A stretch of 60,216 nucleotides of DNA, taken from assembly GCA_025716855.1 (NCBI GenBank), contig JAIXMQ010000110.1, positions 1-60,216 on the forward strand, written 5' to 3'. Under the pieces are notes generated by a model that worked only from the letters and a program-made list of their open reading frames with translations, was not told the DNA's origin and made no database searches. The stretch is from Pilaira anomala (taxonomy: Eukaryota; Mucoromycota; Mucoromycetes; Mucorales; Mucoraceae). The position numbers and the translations under genes were made by a program. Below are positions 49,612 to 60,216 of the stretch, piece after piece (within the stretch, counting starts at the first letter, position 1; each line of letters begins with the position of its first letter).

Positions 49612-51509
49612 ATGGATAACAGTACAAAAGTATATATGATGAGAGACTCTAAAGATTTATTTCAACTCTTGATCATTATATTTATTGATTACTTGTATCG
49701 AATTTTTATTTTAACACCATTATCGATTATTAAAAATTATTCAAGACATCCATTATCCATCACTTTTTTGTTTTTAATTTTATTTCCAATCTATTTCTCT
49801 GTACAATTTATAAGATCTATCTTCTCTTTTAGTACAAAATTCACATTAAAACAACAAGCACGATTCAATTTTATTCGAAATTTATTTTTTGGAAGTGGTG
49901 TTGTTGCTTCTACTAATGACGGTGGTAGTGTGATTCATGACGAATTAAATCTTAGAGATCACCTTCATAGAAGAAGACAAGATAACGACGATGATGACGA
50001 TAATGATGAAATGCAGCAATGGTTAGAAAGATGCTCTATTTGTTTTGAATCTAAATTAGATTTATGTCTTGATTACTGTAGAGATCAATTCTGTTTGGAT
50101 TGCTTTCAAAAGTATGCATATATAAAAGAGAAAAAGTAAAAAAGAAGAAAAAAAAAAAAAAAAAAAACTTAATCATGATTATTTAGATATGTATCGGAAG
50201 TAGTAAAATCTTCTTGGGGTTTAAGTGTTACAAAAATCAGGTGCCCAGTGTGTAGAGTATTTATTCCGCAATCAGAATGGACAAAATTTGTTCCCAAGTC
50301 TATTGTTGATTTATACACTAAATTCAATAGACCTTATCGAAGCTTTTCCAAATGTTGCCCTCAATGTGAAACAGAAGTGACCCCATGTGATTTCTCATCA
50401 AATTCCTACTGTGGAAGGTAAACAAAATGCAAACATAACATGTATACAGAATCTATTTTTTTTTAATCTGTATTAATTCAGTAGTATATCCAAATCTATT
50501 TCAATTCAAATCAAGGACTTTTTTCAAAAAGCAAATACCCATGATTCTCTTCTTTGTGAATCATTATTACCCAGCTTAAGTTATCAACACTATTTGATTA
50601 AATTATTTGAAAAATCTGAATGGACAAATTCTACTTTACCAGATCTTCATCAACAGCTCATGTCAACTTTGCTTAAATCTTGTCAGTTAGTAGACCAATC
50701 AAACTTGGCAAAAAGTATATCCAAATCTATATTACAATTGGAAATGAGGCCTGATACTTGGAGAAAATTACAGTTTGATCATATCTCTATTTTTTCGAAT
50801 ATTAATTGGTATGTGTTTACATAATTTATCATTGTTATTTATTGATCTAACTAATAGCTTTATCTTTAGTCCTAGTTGTGATACTTTATTTTGTTTACAA
50901 TGTGGGCATGAGGATGCTCATATGAATTTGACATGCGAAGAAAATATGAAACGCATCATTATGCAAAATGAACTACAACAAATAAATAACGATTTTGTAC
51001 AAACTATTAAATGGAAGTTGGAAAATAGGTATATTTATTTAACGACATACAAAACCATTTTTTTTTTTTTTTTTAAAAAAAACCATATTTTTTTTTTCTC
51101 TGTACAGTCGTAATTGTCCTAGTTGTTCCATCATGATCAACCGTGATGAAGGTTGTAATAAAGTCGAATGCACATTATGTGGATTTAGTTTTTGTTGGGA
51201 GTGCAAATCAACTTGGTCCGACGCAAGTATACACAAACATAATTATGAGAAAGAAACCAACTCATTAATTTATATATATATATATAAAAATAGGGATGTG
51301 GATTCTTTAGTTGTTTAGCAAAGACTAAAATAGATTCTGATGAAGACGAAGGATTCATAACATCTCAAGTAGGTGATAGTAGTCGAGTAAGTTAATAATG
51401 ATAAAATATATTTTGATCAAATTTCTAATATATCATATCGAAATATTAGACTGAATGGGGTGTACCCAATATAGACATAATTCAATCTAGATTAAATAAC
51501 GGTTTATAA
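49612..51509 (+). CDS. Membrane-anchored RBR-type E3 ubiquitin ligase
   Basis: An RBR (RING1-IBR-RING2) E3 ligase of about 520-540 residues over seven or eight exons. The N-terminus has two hydrophobic helices (LLIIIFIDYLYRIFI and ITFLFLILFPIYFSVQFI), so the protein should be membrane-bound. An acidic linker follows (RRRQDNDDDDDNDE). RING1 starts near residue 141 (CSICFES...CLDCFQRY...IRCPVCRVF), the IBR is PSCDTLFCLQCGHEDAHMNLTC, and RING2 is NCPSCSIMINRDEGCNKVEC with CWECKSTW. The Cys in EGC sits where the catalytic thioester-forming Cys of parkin and HHARI lies. An extra cysteine pair between RING1 and IBR (CCPQCETEVTPCDF) is unusual. The family is clear; substrates and membrane are not. 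Confidence 0.88.
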
Positions 51510-51606
51510 AAGGGGGAAAAAAAAACGACGATTTTTTTTTTTTATTTATTTGTTCAAATGATTAAAATTATGAATTAAAAGTAGATGTGTAGTAATTATA
51601 AGATAG

Positions 51607-54273
51607 TTAGTATTCTTCAACTAAAGTACCAGAAGTAATGACAGAGTTCATTTCTTTATATGATTCAGAAGAAAGAATGATATTGGAAGGACAAGGATAT
51701 TCTTTCAAAATTGCCCCATGAAGTTGTTGAATAGTTGAGTTAAGAAGTACACCATCACCTTGTTGTTGAGTGAATTGAACTACACAACTTTGAGGATCTA
51801 AATCTGACATAATTAATTCAATTCTACATTTTACTTGTCGAACTTTAGAGCCTAAAAATATTTAAAATTAGTATATTGCTCTATTTTATATGCGTCTGAT
51901 CTTATTTACCATTAACTGATTTAGTCTTGATCTCTGCTTTATAGCGAGTGACACCTGTACGGTCACATTTCTCATAGAACCGTGCCTCAGTGTTCTATTA
52001 AAATAAGAAATTTAGTAAAAAAAAAAAAAAAATGCAATAAAGCTTAACTTACTGTATTCATCAAACGATGTAAAGACCTCAAAATACCAGCTGTATGTGT
52101 ACTATAAACAACAAGTGAACATACTTTAGGTTGCTTGAAAAAGAATAAATTATTAAGCCAAGAGGCTTTAGCAGGTTGTGAAGGTATAGTGCCATTGCCA
52201 GGAGCAATAGGTGAGTTAATAGTCGAGCTATTTGAAAGTAAACTAGGTGTAGCCGGCCTATTTTGTTGTTGTTGACCTATAGTTGAATTACTCATGTTAC
52301 TACCACGACGATCAATAGATTTAAATGAAGCTTGGCTTGCTCTACGCGGGGTACCAGGAGCAAACACAGTCTGATTGGGGTTGCTCTTGAAAGTAGGTGG
52401 TATACTTCCTTTATTACCTAATGCGATTGAATAACTACCATGAGTACTTGAACATGTACTAATACTACTACTACTTAAGGTACTACCATCTGATACAATA
52501 GGAGGGGATACTAGACCTGAATCTGCCTTGACCGTTTCTTCTTCGCGAGTTGCTTGTTGCTCAGTTTGGAAAAGTGACAGGTCCAGCTGCTTTCTTTGTT
52601 TACGTGAGTTAGCTCCTAATGTAAATCCAAACTTTTTAGAACTGATCGTATCTCCATCTTTATTACTGGTTCTGAATGCATTAGGTAATCGAAGTGACAT
52701 TCTTTTAGCGCTCATAGTAGCTGATTTATTGGATTTACGGTTCTCAATAATCTCAATTTCGTCATCTTCATCATCTGTAGGATCAATTTTATTGCGTTGT
52801 AAGATATGACTTGTAGGACGTAAAGTGGATTTAGGTGGTACAACTGGCGAGCTTGGTTCTTCCTTCATAGAACTTGGAGAAATGGAGAAATCAGTTGTGT
52901 TGATTGGTGCACGACTAAAGGGGTTCTTGCGTCGAAGTGTACCCACCAATGTTGCAGCAATGGGCTTTGATGTAGATTGAGGGGTAGTAGGTGATGCACA
53001 ACTTTCACTTCCTGAAGCTGAGCTTGTACTAGCTGAAGTAGGTTCTGGGTTCCTGCATAAAAATGTAAGAAAATATACAGAGCCTTAAAAAAAAAATGTT
53101 TTTTTTCCCTATCTTACCGAACATCTTTACTCTGTCTACGACTGGTAGAGAGGACATTTTTAACAAATCTAGAATAGAAAGTTTCACTTTTTTTCATTTT
53201 AGAAGACTTTTTGTCATCCATAGTATTAGGTAATGGTGGATTTTCAGGTAAATCATCAAATGCAGGTGATTTTTCTGCTCGAATGGTAGCAGCAGAATAA
53301 CGACGCCCAACATCGACCTTGGGTGGTGGCCCAGAATCAGAAGGTATCCAAGGAGCTACAGGTCGATTTCCAACTGCAGGACTCTTTCGAGCAGTTGAAG
53401 CGTGCACAGCTGTGTTTGTGTCTACCATCGACAGACATCTACGATCTCTTTCTGTCCTATGACCTATAGTACGATATCTACGACGAGGAGCATCTAGAGA
53501 AAAAAAAAAGGTTATTTAGTAAAAATTAAAGAAACATGAAAAGGAGGGGAAGCAGAGAATATCAATATTATACCTGAGAATGTATCTTCAGTATCATCTT
53601 CACTTTCATCATCGTGATCTGCTTGCCAGTACCTTTCAGCATGCTGTTGCAGTAAAACATAGACTACTTTTTGCATATTATGTCTACAGCAAAAAAAAAA
53701 AATAAAGTGAATAAATATCATGCTTTTTTAAAGATATTATTTATAGTTTATCACTGTACTCTTTTTGAACCAGGGCATTGATTACAGCATCATTACTTGT
53801 TTCACCCCATAAAAATTTGATGGTTTCCAAAATACGATCATCAATTTCTGAAGCATCATTTACAGGCTGACCAATTTCTTTTTCAGTAGGTGGAACAGGT
53901 AATACAGTGATATTGATAGGTTCAGTCTCACGAAACCATGGATGTGCCATAATTTGTTGCATCTATCAAATCATAAGGTATTAATATAAACTAAAAATTA
54001 TTAGTAAAATAATTTTTTTTCTTTTTTTTTTTTTTTTTTACATTTAATCTTCTAGAAGGATCGACGACCAAGATGCGTCGAATGAGATCTTGAGCAGAGC
54101 GAGAAATATTATCGGGCATAACATATTTACCTGATTTGACTTTCTTCAATAGCTGTCTAATATTTTCATCGTCAAATGGAAGATGTCCAGTCAAGAGTGC
54201 ATATAAAATAACACCACAAGACCAAATGTCACAAGAAGAACCATTATATGGCATACCCTATATCTAGGTGTCA

Positions 54274-54330
<57 letters not shown>

Positions 54331-55447
54331 TATAAATAATTTATACATACAGCTACAATTTCAGGGCTTGCATAATGTGGGGAACTAAATATAACAGATA
54401 ATAAATAAAAATGCCTATATATATATATATTGTTAAATCAAATTTAAATTACTTACCCACAACTGGTTTCAAGCATAGAACCTAAAGGTTGAAGTGAAGC
54501 CATACCGAAATCAGCAATTTTGATACTATTTCTTGCATTTAATAACAGATTTTCAGGCTTTAAATCACGATGACAAATTAAATGATGATGACAGTAATCT
54601 AAACCAAGTATAATTTGTTGAAAGTGATGTCTCGCTTCTGCTTCTCCTAAACGACCTTTACTGACTAAATATTCAAATAATTCACCGCCTTCAACATATT
54701 CAAGGATAAGATATCTAGAATGACAACGTGGGTAAGTAATACAATCAGTTATTATATATAGTTTTAAAGGGGATGATGTTTAAAAATTGAGTGCCAAAAA
54801 AAAAAAAAAAAGTGTGTGTATAGATATAGGAGAAGAGGGGTGATTCAATGGTATAGGAGAAAAGAGTGATTGTATGTAGAAGAAGAAGAAGAAGAAGAAG
54901 AAGAAAAAAAAATACTTTACAAGTCAGAAGAAGCTGGATCATCAATGACATCGATTAAAGACATAACGTTTGGATGATGAATTAATTTCATAATAGCAAT
55001 TTCACGTCTTACAGCTTTTTCGATAGCTGGATTTGCAGCTAAATGAGCTTTACTAATAATTTTTATAGCAACTTGCTCTCCTGTATGTCTATGAACACCC
55101 AATTTGACTCGACCTTTTTGATGATAGGAGTTAATTATTATCTATAGTTTTTTTTTTTTTTTTTTAAAAAAAAACTAATTTTTACCTGATGCACCTTTTC
55201 CAAGTGTTTTACCAACAACATAATCTCCAATACATTTTTTTGGTTTTTGTGTAGAATGTGTTGAGATAGCACCGGAACTACGTCTTCTGTCTCGCATAGA
55301 TCTTGAAGATCGACTGGCAGAAGTATGATTGGTAGCGGCTGATGCTCTACGGGAATTTACGTTCGTTCGTTGATGTTCAGGTATGTTTGGAGGATGGAAA
55401 TAAGGCTGTGGCGTATCTGGAGCAAAGGAAGCCATTGTTGATTGCAT
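51607..55447 (-). CDS. CAMK-like kinase of the Gin4/Hsl1 (Nim1/BRSK-related) group
   Basis: A Ser/Thr kinase of roughly 1,000 residues over about eleven exons, of the Gin4/Hsl1/Cdr2 group that couples septins and cell size to mitotic entry. The kinase domain (about residues 76-335) has the glycine loop [10 protein letters not shown], the VAIKII lysine, the catalytic [16 protein letters not shown] and the activation loop [14 protein letters not shown], whose Thr is in the position phosphorylated by LKB1/Elm1-type kinases. A UBA-like helical region follows ([20 protein letters not shown]). A long Ser/Arg-rich disordered middle and a C-terminal KA1-like domain come next ([33 protein letters not shown]). 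A 46-nt T-tract is embedded in one kinase-domain intron (54279-54324). Orthology to a specific yeast kinase cannot be settled here. Confidence 0.88.
54279..54324 (+). repeat. Intronic homopolymer T-tract of 46 nt
   Basis: An uninterrupted T run on the plus strand (A run on the coding strand) inside an intron of the kinase gene, between the exons ending SPEIVA and beginning GMPYNG. It is one of the longest homopolymers in the window. Confidence 0.75.
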
Positions 55448-55725
55448 TTCTTGATTAAATATGTATAATATAAATAAATAAAATAAAAAATAAATAAAAA
55501 GTTTTTTTTTTTTAAAAAAAAAAAAAAAAAGAGAGAGGTAAAAGAAAGCAACAGAAACTTTTGAACAAGAAAAAAAAAAAGGTTATTGTATATATAAAAG
55601 TGTCAAAATGTATATATATTTATATTATAATAAAGGAGTAGGCATTATAATGAAAATAAAACAAAGCAGGAGTTAAAATATAAATAAATAGATATAGTAG
55701 GAGTGAAGGAGAGTGATCAAGACAC

Positions 55726-55759
<34 letters not shown>

Positions 55760-56169
55760 ACGCACAGTGTAAAGAAGAAAGTATATGAAGAGATTACATG
55801 TAACCTAAGAAGAAGAAAAATTAAAGGAGATTCTTACACTATCTATTTGAATATAAAGAAAGTACGGTGTGCTAATTAGATGTGCATACAATAGGCATTG
55901 ACACACACACACACATACACAAAAAGTAATGTAGTTTATACACACACCGCATGACACTCGTCATTTTTTCAACTAATAATAAATAATAATAATAACAATA
56001 ATAATAACAATTTAATAGGAGCATGTTATTTCTATTCAGTTCAACTAGTAATCAAAAAGATCCCCTTGTAAAAATATACTAAAATTAGAAAAAAAAAAAA
56101 AGTGATTTCAACCAACTTGGTTTATTTATCATGCAGTTTATAAACAATGGGTAAGTGCTATATTATATA
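55448..56169. other. Intergenic region between kinase and zf-4CXXC_R1 genes
   Basis: No gene is seen. It contains a T(n)A(n) block at about 55501-55530 just upstream of the kinase start, a T-tract at 55729-55757, a short CA repeat near 55901-55918 and an AATAAT-type repeat near 55976-56010. Confidence 0.6.
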
Positions 56170-58208
56170 TTATTGAAAAAAACCTTCACCATAAACAACA
56201 TTTTCTAATGAAACGAGATACTTCATACGTTCATGAATAGTTTCACTCATTCGTTTTAAATCAATAGAATGATCTTTATGATTACTTGATTCGTTTAATA
56301 ACCAATCCTTAAGTAACTTCATATCTTGATTACCCTTCACAAACCACCATTTTTTTTCTTGCTGAGATTTTTTAAAACCAGGGCCAATGATGACTACACC
56401 ATAAGCCCAATAAGGTTCACTATTTCTGTAATCTGTTGCATTGTTCAAATGATCCAGTATGTCATTAAATAACCAATATTCATTACCAAGCATATCTGAG
56501 CCTAAAGAATTTAGTCTTTTTTCCTGTTTAAAAGTATGAATATAAAGCTCTAATCTCTTTTTGGATAAATTTTGATCTTCATCTCTAATAAGAGTCTCTA
56601 ATGCATCCAAATCGGTCTGTGCTTGTTTTAATTCTAGTGTTTTTCCCCTTGTTGCTTCAAGTAGATGAATTCGATTCACTAAACTTGTTCTTTTCATCAA
56701 ATTTTTCAAGTTTTCTTGTTTCCAATCCTTTTGATATTTTTTAAATTCTAACTCTTCATCTCTCAACTCTTTTGTCATTGATTTTTGTCCAGCAGCTACA
56801 AGTGATTGACGAATTTGAGTATCATATAAAAGTAATTCCAATAACATATTAATCATTTTTAATTCATCTTTTACAGATATTAAGCTAGTACGATTTGTTG
56901 ATTTTTGATATCTTTTAATTCTAATATTTAAATCATCTTTATCGTCATCGCTACCATCATCAATATCCATTCTGTCAATTTCAATAATATCACGACTAGT
57001 GGGTAAAGGAATATCTTTTACTTGAGCTAAAGCTAATAGTTCAGCCATTTCTTGCCATCTCCTTCCAGTCATACCTTCTGAATTAAGGACTTGTAATAAT
57101 GCATGATATTTTCCTTCTTTATCAAAATATAAATTATCTAATTTTTTATCAGATATCCAACCATTTAATATCTTTTTAGCCATTTGAGGTATCGATTCAT
57201 CTTTTTTTTCTTCATTTATCAATTCATAATTCGTTGTATCACTTAAAATAATTAAAAATTGCCATACAATATATGCTCCAAACTTTTTAATTCTCCAATC
57301 TCCTTGTACATTCTGTAAACTACTTAAAAGTCGATTTTCAAATCCATATATCTCTCCAAATCTAAAAATAAACTCTCGAATCTGTAATCGAATCCAAATT
57401 TCTTCTTCACTGTATAAAAGTTGAATCTCTGTTAATTCTGGTGGTTTTAATTCAATCACTTTTTTCTTTACTGATTTGTTGATATTAAATGAAAGTTTTT
57501 GCCTATAATATATATGATTAGCTTTTTATTTTTATTATTATTATTATTATTATTCTCTCTCTGTGTGTATACACTTTACTTTGACCCTATACATGATCTA
57601 AATGCAAATAAATAATAATCAGAACAAAAATAAATAAATAAAACATATTGTCATGACTTACTTGCAGTCGCATAAACCTCTACATACTAAACAAGCCCAT
57701 TTCCCTTTTGTTTTGACATGTTGTATCGCTATTCCACTTGAGTATACAAAATTCTCATCCATATTATTTTCTATCCATTCTTCTGTTTCGGCTACCTTTT
57801 CAAAAATACATTTTGTACAATAGCTTATATCACAAGCTTCCTTTGTATTTTCTTTTAAGGCTGTACACTTGATTCTTTTGTTGGATTTCTATTTTTAATA
57901 TTAATAAAGTTACACCTAAAAAAAAAAAAAAAAAAGCAAAAGTTATACGTACAACACAGTTTTTACAAGGATCCGCATGTTGTGAAGAGCTACTTTTACT
58001 AATGTTGAGTTCCTGAATTGATTTTTCTAATTTTTTTGTACAGTCTTCAGAACTCTTTTTGCTAATACCAGCACCTGAAAAAGAAGAGAAACATAACCTA
58101 TAAAGAATTAAGACAATGTCACTTCTCCTTTTTTTTTTCTACTATTATTTACTTTGTCTGTTGAAACTTTGGTTTTGTTGGCTCTGCTTGACTTTTTGTT
58201 TTGCCCAT
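56170..58208 (-). CDS. zf-4CXXC_R1 (CDCA7-type) zinc finger plus DDT/WHIM-like chromatin protein
   Basis: About five exons, roughly 590-600 residues. The N-terminal zinc-finger domain is rebuilt across exons: CKNC, then ALKENTKEACDISYCTKC, ending with the hallmark WACLVCRGLCDCK. This is the pattern of zf-4CXXC_R1, the domain of CDCA7, which targets the HELLS/DDM1 remodeller in animals and plants. The large last exon begins a DDT-like region (RLQIREFIFRFGEIYGF), then WHIM-like helices (YHALLQVLNSEGMTGRRWQE; KRLNSLGSDMLGNEYWLFND), as in ISWI-associated subunits. An acidic stretch (IDRMDIDDGSDDDKDD) and a coiled coil lie between. The exon 1/2 junction is the least certain: the simple acceptor gives a stop, and a TAG acceptor 11 nt downstream keeps frame. 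A chromatin role is inference from domains. Confidence 0.75.
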
Positions 58209-59260
58209 GTTGATAGATAAAGAGGAAAATCCCTTAAAACGCGACACACGCGAGTTTTTTTTTTTTTTTTTTTAAAGAAAAAACTTTTTATGTCGTGACT
58301 TTACATTTTCATTGGTTGCGACTCAATTGTTCCTGATACGAAGCTTTCATAACGATCAACTTTATCATTTTTTTTTTGAAAAATTAACTTACTACAATCA
58401 AAGAGCCTTTTAAGTATCAATTACGTTTTAGTTTAGGTGTATATAGACTGAAAAAAAAAATGAAATACTAGACGTTTTTACTACAGGAATTACAGACAAA
58501 CGTTTATCTGCGCAAGTTCGCAACACAAATTTTGAATTTCTATGTGTATGTACATACATACTGTGCTCACTAGGTATTATCGTTTTGTATGGAATAATAC
58601 CTATCACCCAAACTAGTCTCAACATTTACAGGATTATGAAAAAGTCTGGAGTCGTAACGGTTACATACTTTGAAGCTGTTCTGGATCAACTTGGTTGGGA
58701 GTTCGGTTAGCAGCTTCTATTATTCTACGACTATACAACAATTACATTTTTTTTTTATTATTATATTATAAAAATAAATTGGTTTTTCCAAAGATATATA
58801 ATAAAAAAAGTTTACTGTGTGGTAATATACATAAGATAAATAATATAATAAACAAGTCTAAATGTTAAGATAAATTATGAATTAGCTGTAAAAAATGGTG
58901 TAGCCTTGGGAGGAGGAGGAGGAGGGGGGGGGGTAATCTTGAGGGAAGCTTATTAGATGGCACATAAAGACAAGATACTTTAACAAAAAAGAAAGGTTTT
59001 ATTCATATATATCACAACATGTCAAAGGAAAATAAGTGTAATCTGGACTTTTTGTTTATTACCCCCCCTTTTTTTTTTATTACAATAATTATTTAAAAAA
59101 AGTTACTAGTGCTTTAGCCTTTACAATCCGGAAAGAAAAAGTTTCTGAATTCAAAGTTTCCCAAGACAAACCACGAGGAGGTCCACTAGCTGAAGTCTCA
59201 AAAATAAGAATGCAACGGATAAGTACAACAACACAACAGTCAATGATAATATTTTTCTTA

Positions 59261-59433
59261 GAGATGACTACCAAGATAAGAACCATCAATCCAACTCTCC
59301 CTTCGATATTCGTATGGTTTTACGTGCCATTACACCCAGGATTAAACTGCACGAACCGCTCGTAAACGAGGACGGAAGAGAAGGAGACAGGACTTACCAA
59401 GATAGAACATACTCGCCAAAAAATAGAATCACT
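59261..59433. repeat. Duplicated segment, copy 1
   Basis: Closely matches 59487-59662 in the same orientation, with about a dozen differences over more than 150 bp. Shared blocks include GAACCATCAATCCAACTCTC, GTATGGTTTTACGTGCCATT and GAACCGCTCGTAAACGAGGA. The segment is richer in G and C than its surroundings and includes a small hairpin (CTCGTAAACGAG). Confidence 0.85.
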
Positions 59434-59486
59434 AACTGCTGCGGTGTTGTGGCAACAATCAACCTTTGATCATAATACTTTCCTTT

Positions 59487-59662
59487 GAGATGACATCCAC
59501 CGAGATGAGAACCATCAATCCAACTCTCCCTACGATATCCGTATGGTTTTACGTGCCATTACACCCAGGATTGAACTGCACGAACCGCTCGTAAACGAGG
59601 ACGGAAGAGAAGGAGACAGGACCCATCAAGATAGAGCATACTCGCCAGAAAATAGAACTCAC
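59487..59662. repeat. Duplicated segment, copy 2
   Basis: Second copy of the 59261-59433 segment, offset by about 227 bp. The 50-60 bp between copies are not duplicated in an obvious way. The reverse complement carries AGTTCAATCCTGGG, loosely resembling a polymerase III B-box, but no A-box is evident. Confidence 0.85.
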
Positions 59663-59707
59663 AAAACTTGATCATTGCTTTTACAAACCCGTTGCATTGC
59701 TGAAACT

Positions 59708-59912
59708 GTTAGAAACTGCTTGGAAACATAATATAAAAAAAAAATTAACTTACCGTCATAACAACAACCGTTTTGTCCTTTTGATTTCAAGTTCCAGCAG
59801 ACTACAAATAGCGATATTTTTAAAATGAGTGTTAGAAACTGTTAGAAACTGTTTGGAAGCATAATAAATATATAAAAAAAAAAAAAAAAAAAAAAAAAAC
59901 TTACCATCATAA
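59708..59912. repeat. Short tandem duplication containing donor-like sites
   Basis: Two related blocks, about 59708-59775 and 59832-59912, share GTTAGAAACTG, TTGGAA.CATAATA, an A-run, then ACTTACC.TCATAACAACAAC. On the minus strand each contains a GTAAGTT donor-like site preceded by a GTTGTTATGA-type stretch, as if an exon end plus intron had been duplicated. Confidence 0.55.
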
Positions 59913-59950
59913 CAACAACAACTAAAGCAGCACCAGTATTAGTCAGAGCA

Positions 59951-60005
59951 ATACCTATCATAGCAACACCTGTCATAGCAGCACCTGTCATAGCAACACC
60001 ACCAG
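59951..60005. repeat. 15-bp tandem repeat
   Basis: Three to four imperfect copies of a unit like TCATAGCARCACCTG. On the minus strand the unit translates to alternating Met-Thr-Gly-Ala/Val with small hydrophobic residues, part of a hydrophobic open frame that ends at a GTAAGT donor near 59902. Confidence 0.6.
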
Positions 60006-60216
60006 CCATAACAATAACCGGTAACACCAATAAACAAACACCCGGTGATGACAGCAGAAAATCGATACTATGGCACCATATTAACTGTATCACAAATAGA
60101 ACAAGATACCCGACAAAAGAAACCCAGAAGCAACTGGTATTCAAATCTTTAAATCTTTATGCAGCAATACACTTAACCTCCCAGAAGTAAACTTCTAGGA
60201 CCAGGAACTATCCCAT

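Larger units (their letters stand above)
58209..60216. other. Gene-poor window end with duplicated segments
   Basis: No complete gene could be supported. Contents: a T-tract near 58256-58273, a C/T-run near 59062-59078, G-runs near 58924-58934, a near-perfect duplicated segment (59261-59433 and 59487-59662), a second shorter duplication (59708-59775 and 59832-59912) and a 15-bp tandem repeat near 59951-60005. A hydrophobic open frame on the minus strand above about 59902 ends at a GTAAGT donor and may be an exon of an incomplete gene. Confidence 0.5.

Noticed and set aside
58636..58710. Short ORF (24 codons) after a TTTACAGG acceptor-like site
   Set aside because: Too short, no partner exons found, no recognisable family. 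It might be a fragment of something larger but nothing supports it.
59487..59662. Possible tRNA-derived SINE because of a B-box-like string on the minus strand
   Set aside because: The match is loose and no A-box lies at a suitable distance, so only a repeat is reported.

Overview
The window looks like nuclear DNA from a fungus, most likely an early-diverging lineage (Mucoromycota, Mucorales-like). It is AT-rich and full of long poly-A/poly-T tracts and microsatellites. Its genes are split by many short GT-AG introns with poly-T before the acceptor, and several families are fungal or fungal-type: Mtc6, Gpi16/PIG-T, a Gin4/Hsl1-type kinase, a PPxY alpha-arrestin and a fungal-type NMNAT. There are no operons, ribosome binding sites, CRISPR arrays or recognisable tRNA/rRNA genes. 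Exon coordinates were worked out by hand from splice sites and reading frame.

Layout. 0-13.5 kb: a small unknown ORF, actin, a small basic protein divergent from the COMPASS subunit ASH2/Bre2, cytosolic lysyl-tRNA synthetase, ERO1, and a convergent mitochondrial HemW-like radical-SAM gene. 13.5-22 kb: gene-poor, with a long imperfect inverted repeat around a 68-nt poly-T run, and a Max-like bHLH-zipper gene. 22-31 kb: mitochondrial PDH/BCKDH-type kinase, PIG-T/Gpi16 sharing a 112-bp divergent promoter with a TBC1D20-type RabGAP, a SAM methyltransferase, and NMNAT. 31-42 kb: CST subunit TEN1 (divergent from NMNAT), serine palmitoyltransferase LCB2, Mtc6-like protein, a coiled-coil protein, quinolinate phosphoribosyltransferase, and an XLF/Nej1-like NHEJ factor tail-to-tail with a small unknown gene. 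42-58 kb: UspA-domain protein, small unknown genes, PPxY alpha-arrestin, DcpS scavenger decapping enzyme, a membrane-anchored RBR ubiquitin ligase, a Gin4/Hsl1-type kinase, and a zf-4CXXC_R1 (CDCA7-type) plus DDT/WHIM-like protein. 58.2-60.2 kb: duplicated non-coding repeats.

Most genes are unrelated housekeeping functions. Loose themes are NAD synthesis (QPRT, NMNAT), DNA-end and telomere biology (TEN1, Mtc6, XLF), chromatin (ASH2, zf-4CXXC_R1) and the secretory pathway (ERO1, PIG-T, TBC1D20, LCB2). I see no discrete new multi-gene system. The most notable signals are a candidate U12-type AT-AC intron in the RabGAP gene, tandem micro-exons of 11, 12 and 20 nt in the HemW gene, an in-frame 60-nt intron at the HLH/zipper junction of the bHLH gene, the long inverted repeat, and repeated T(n)A(n) blocks at promoters and introns.
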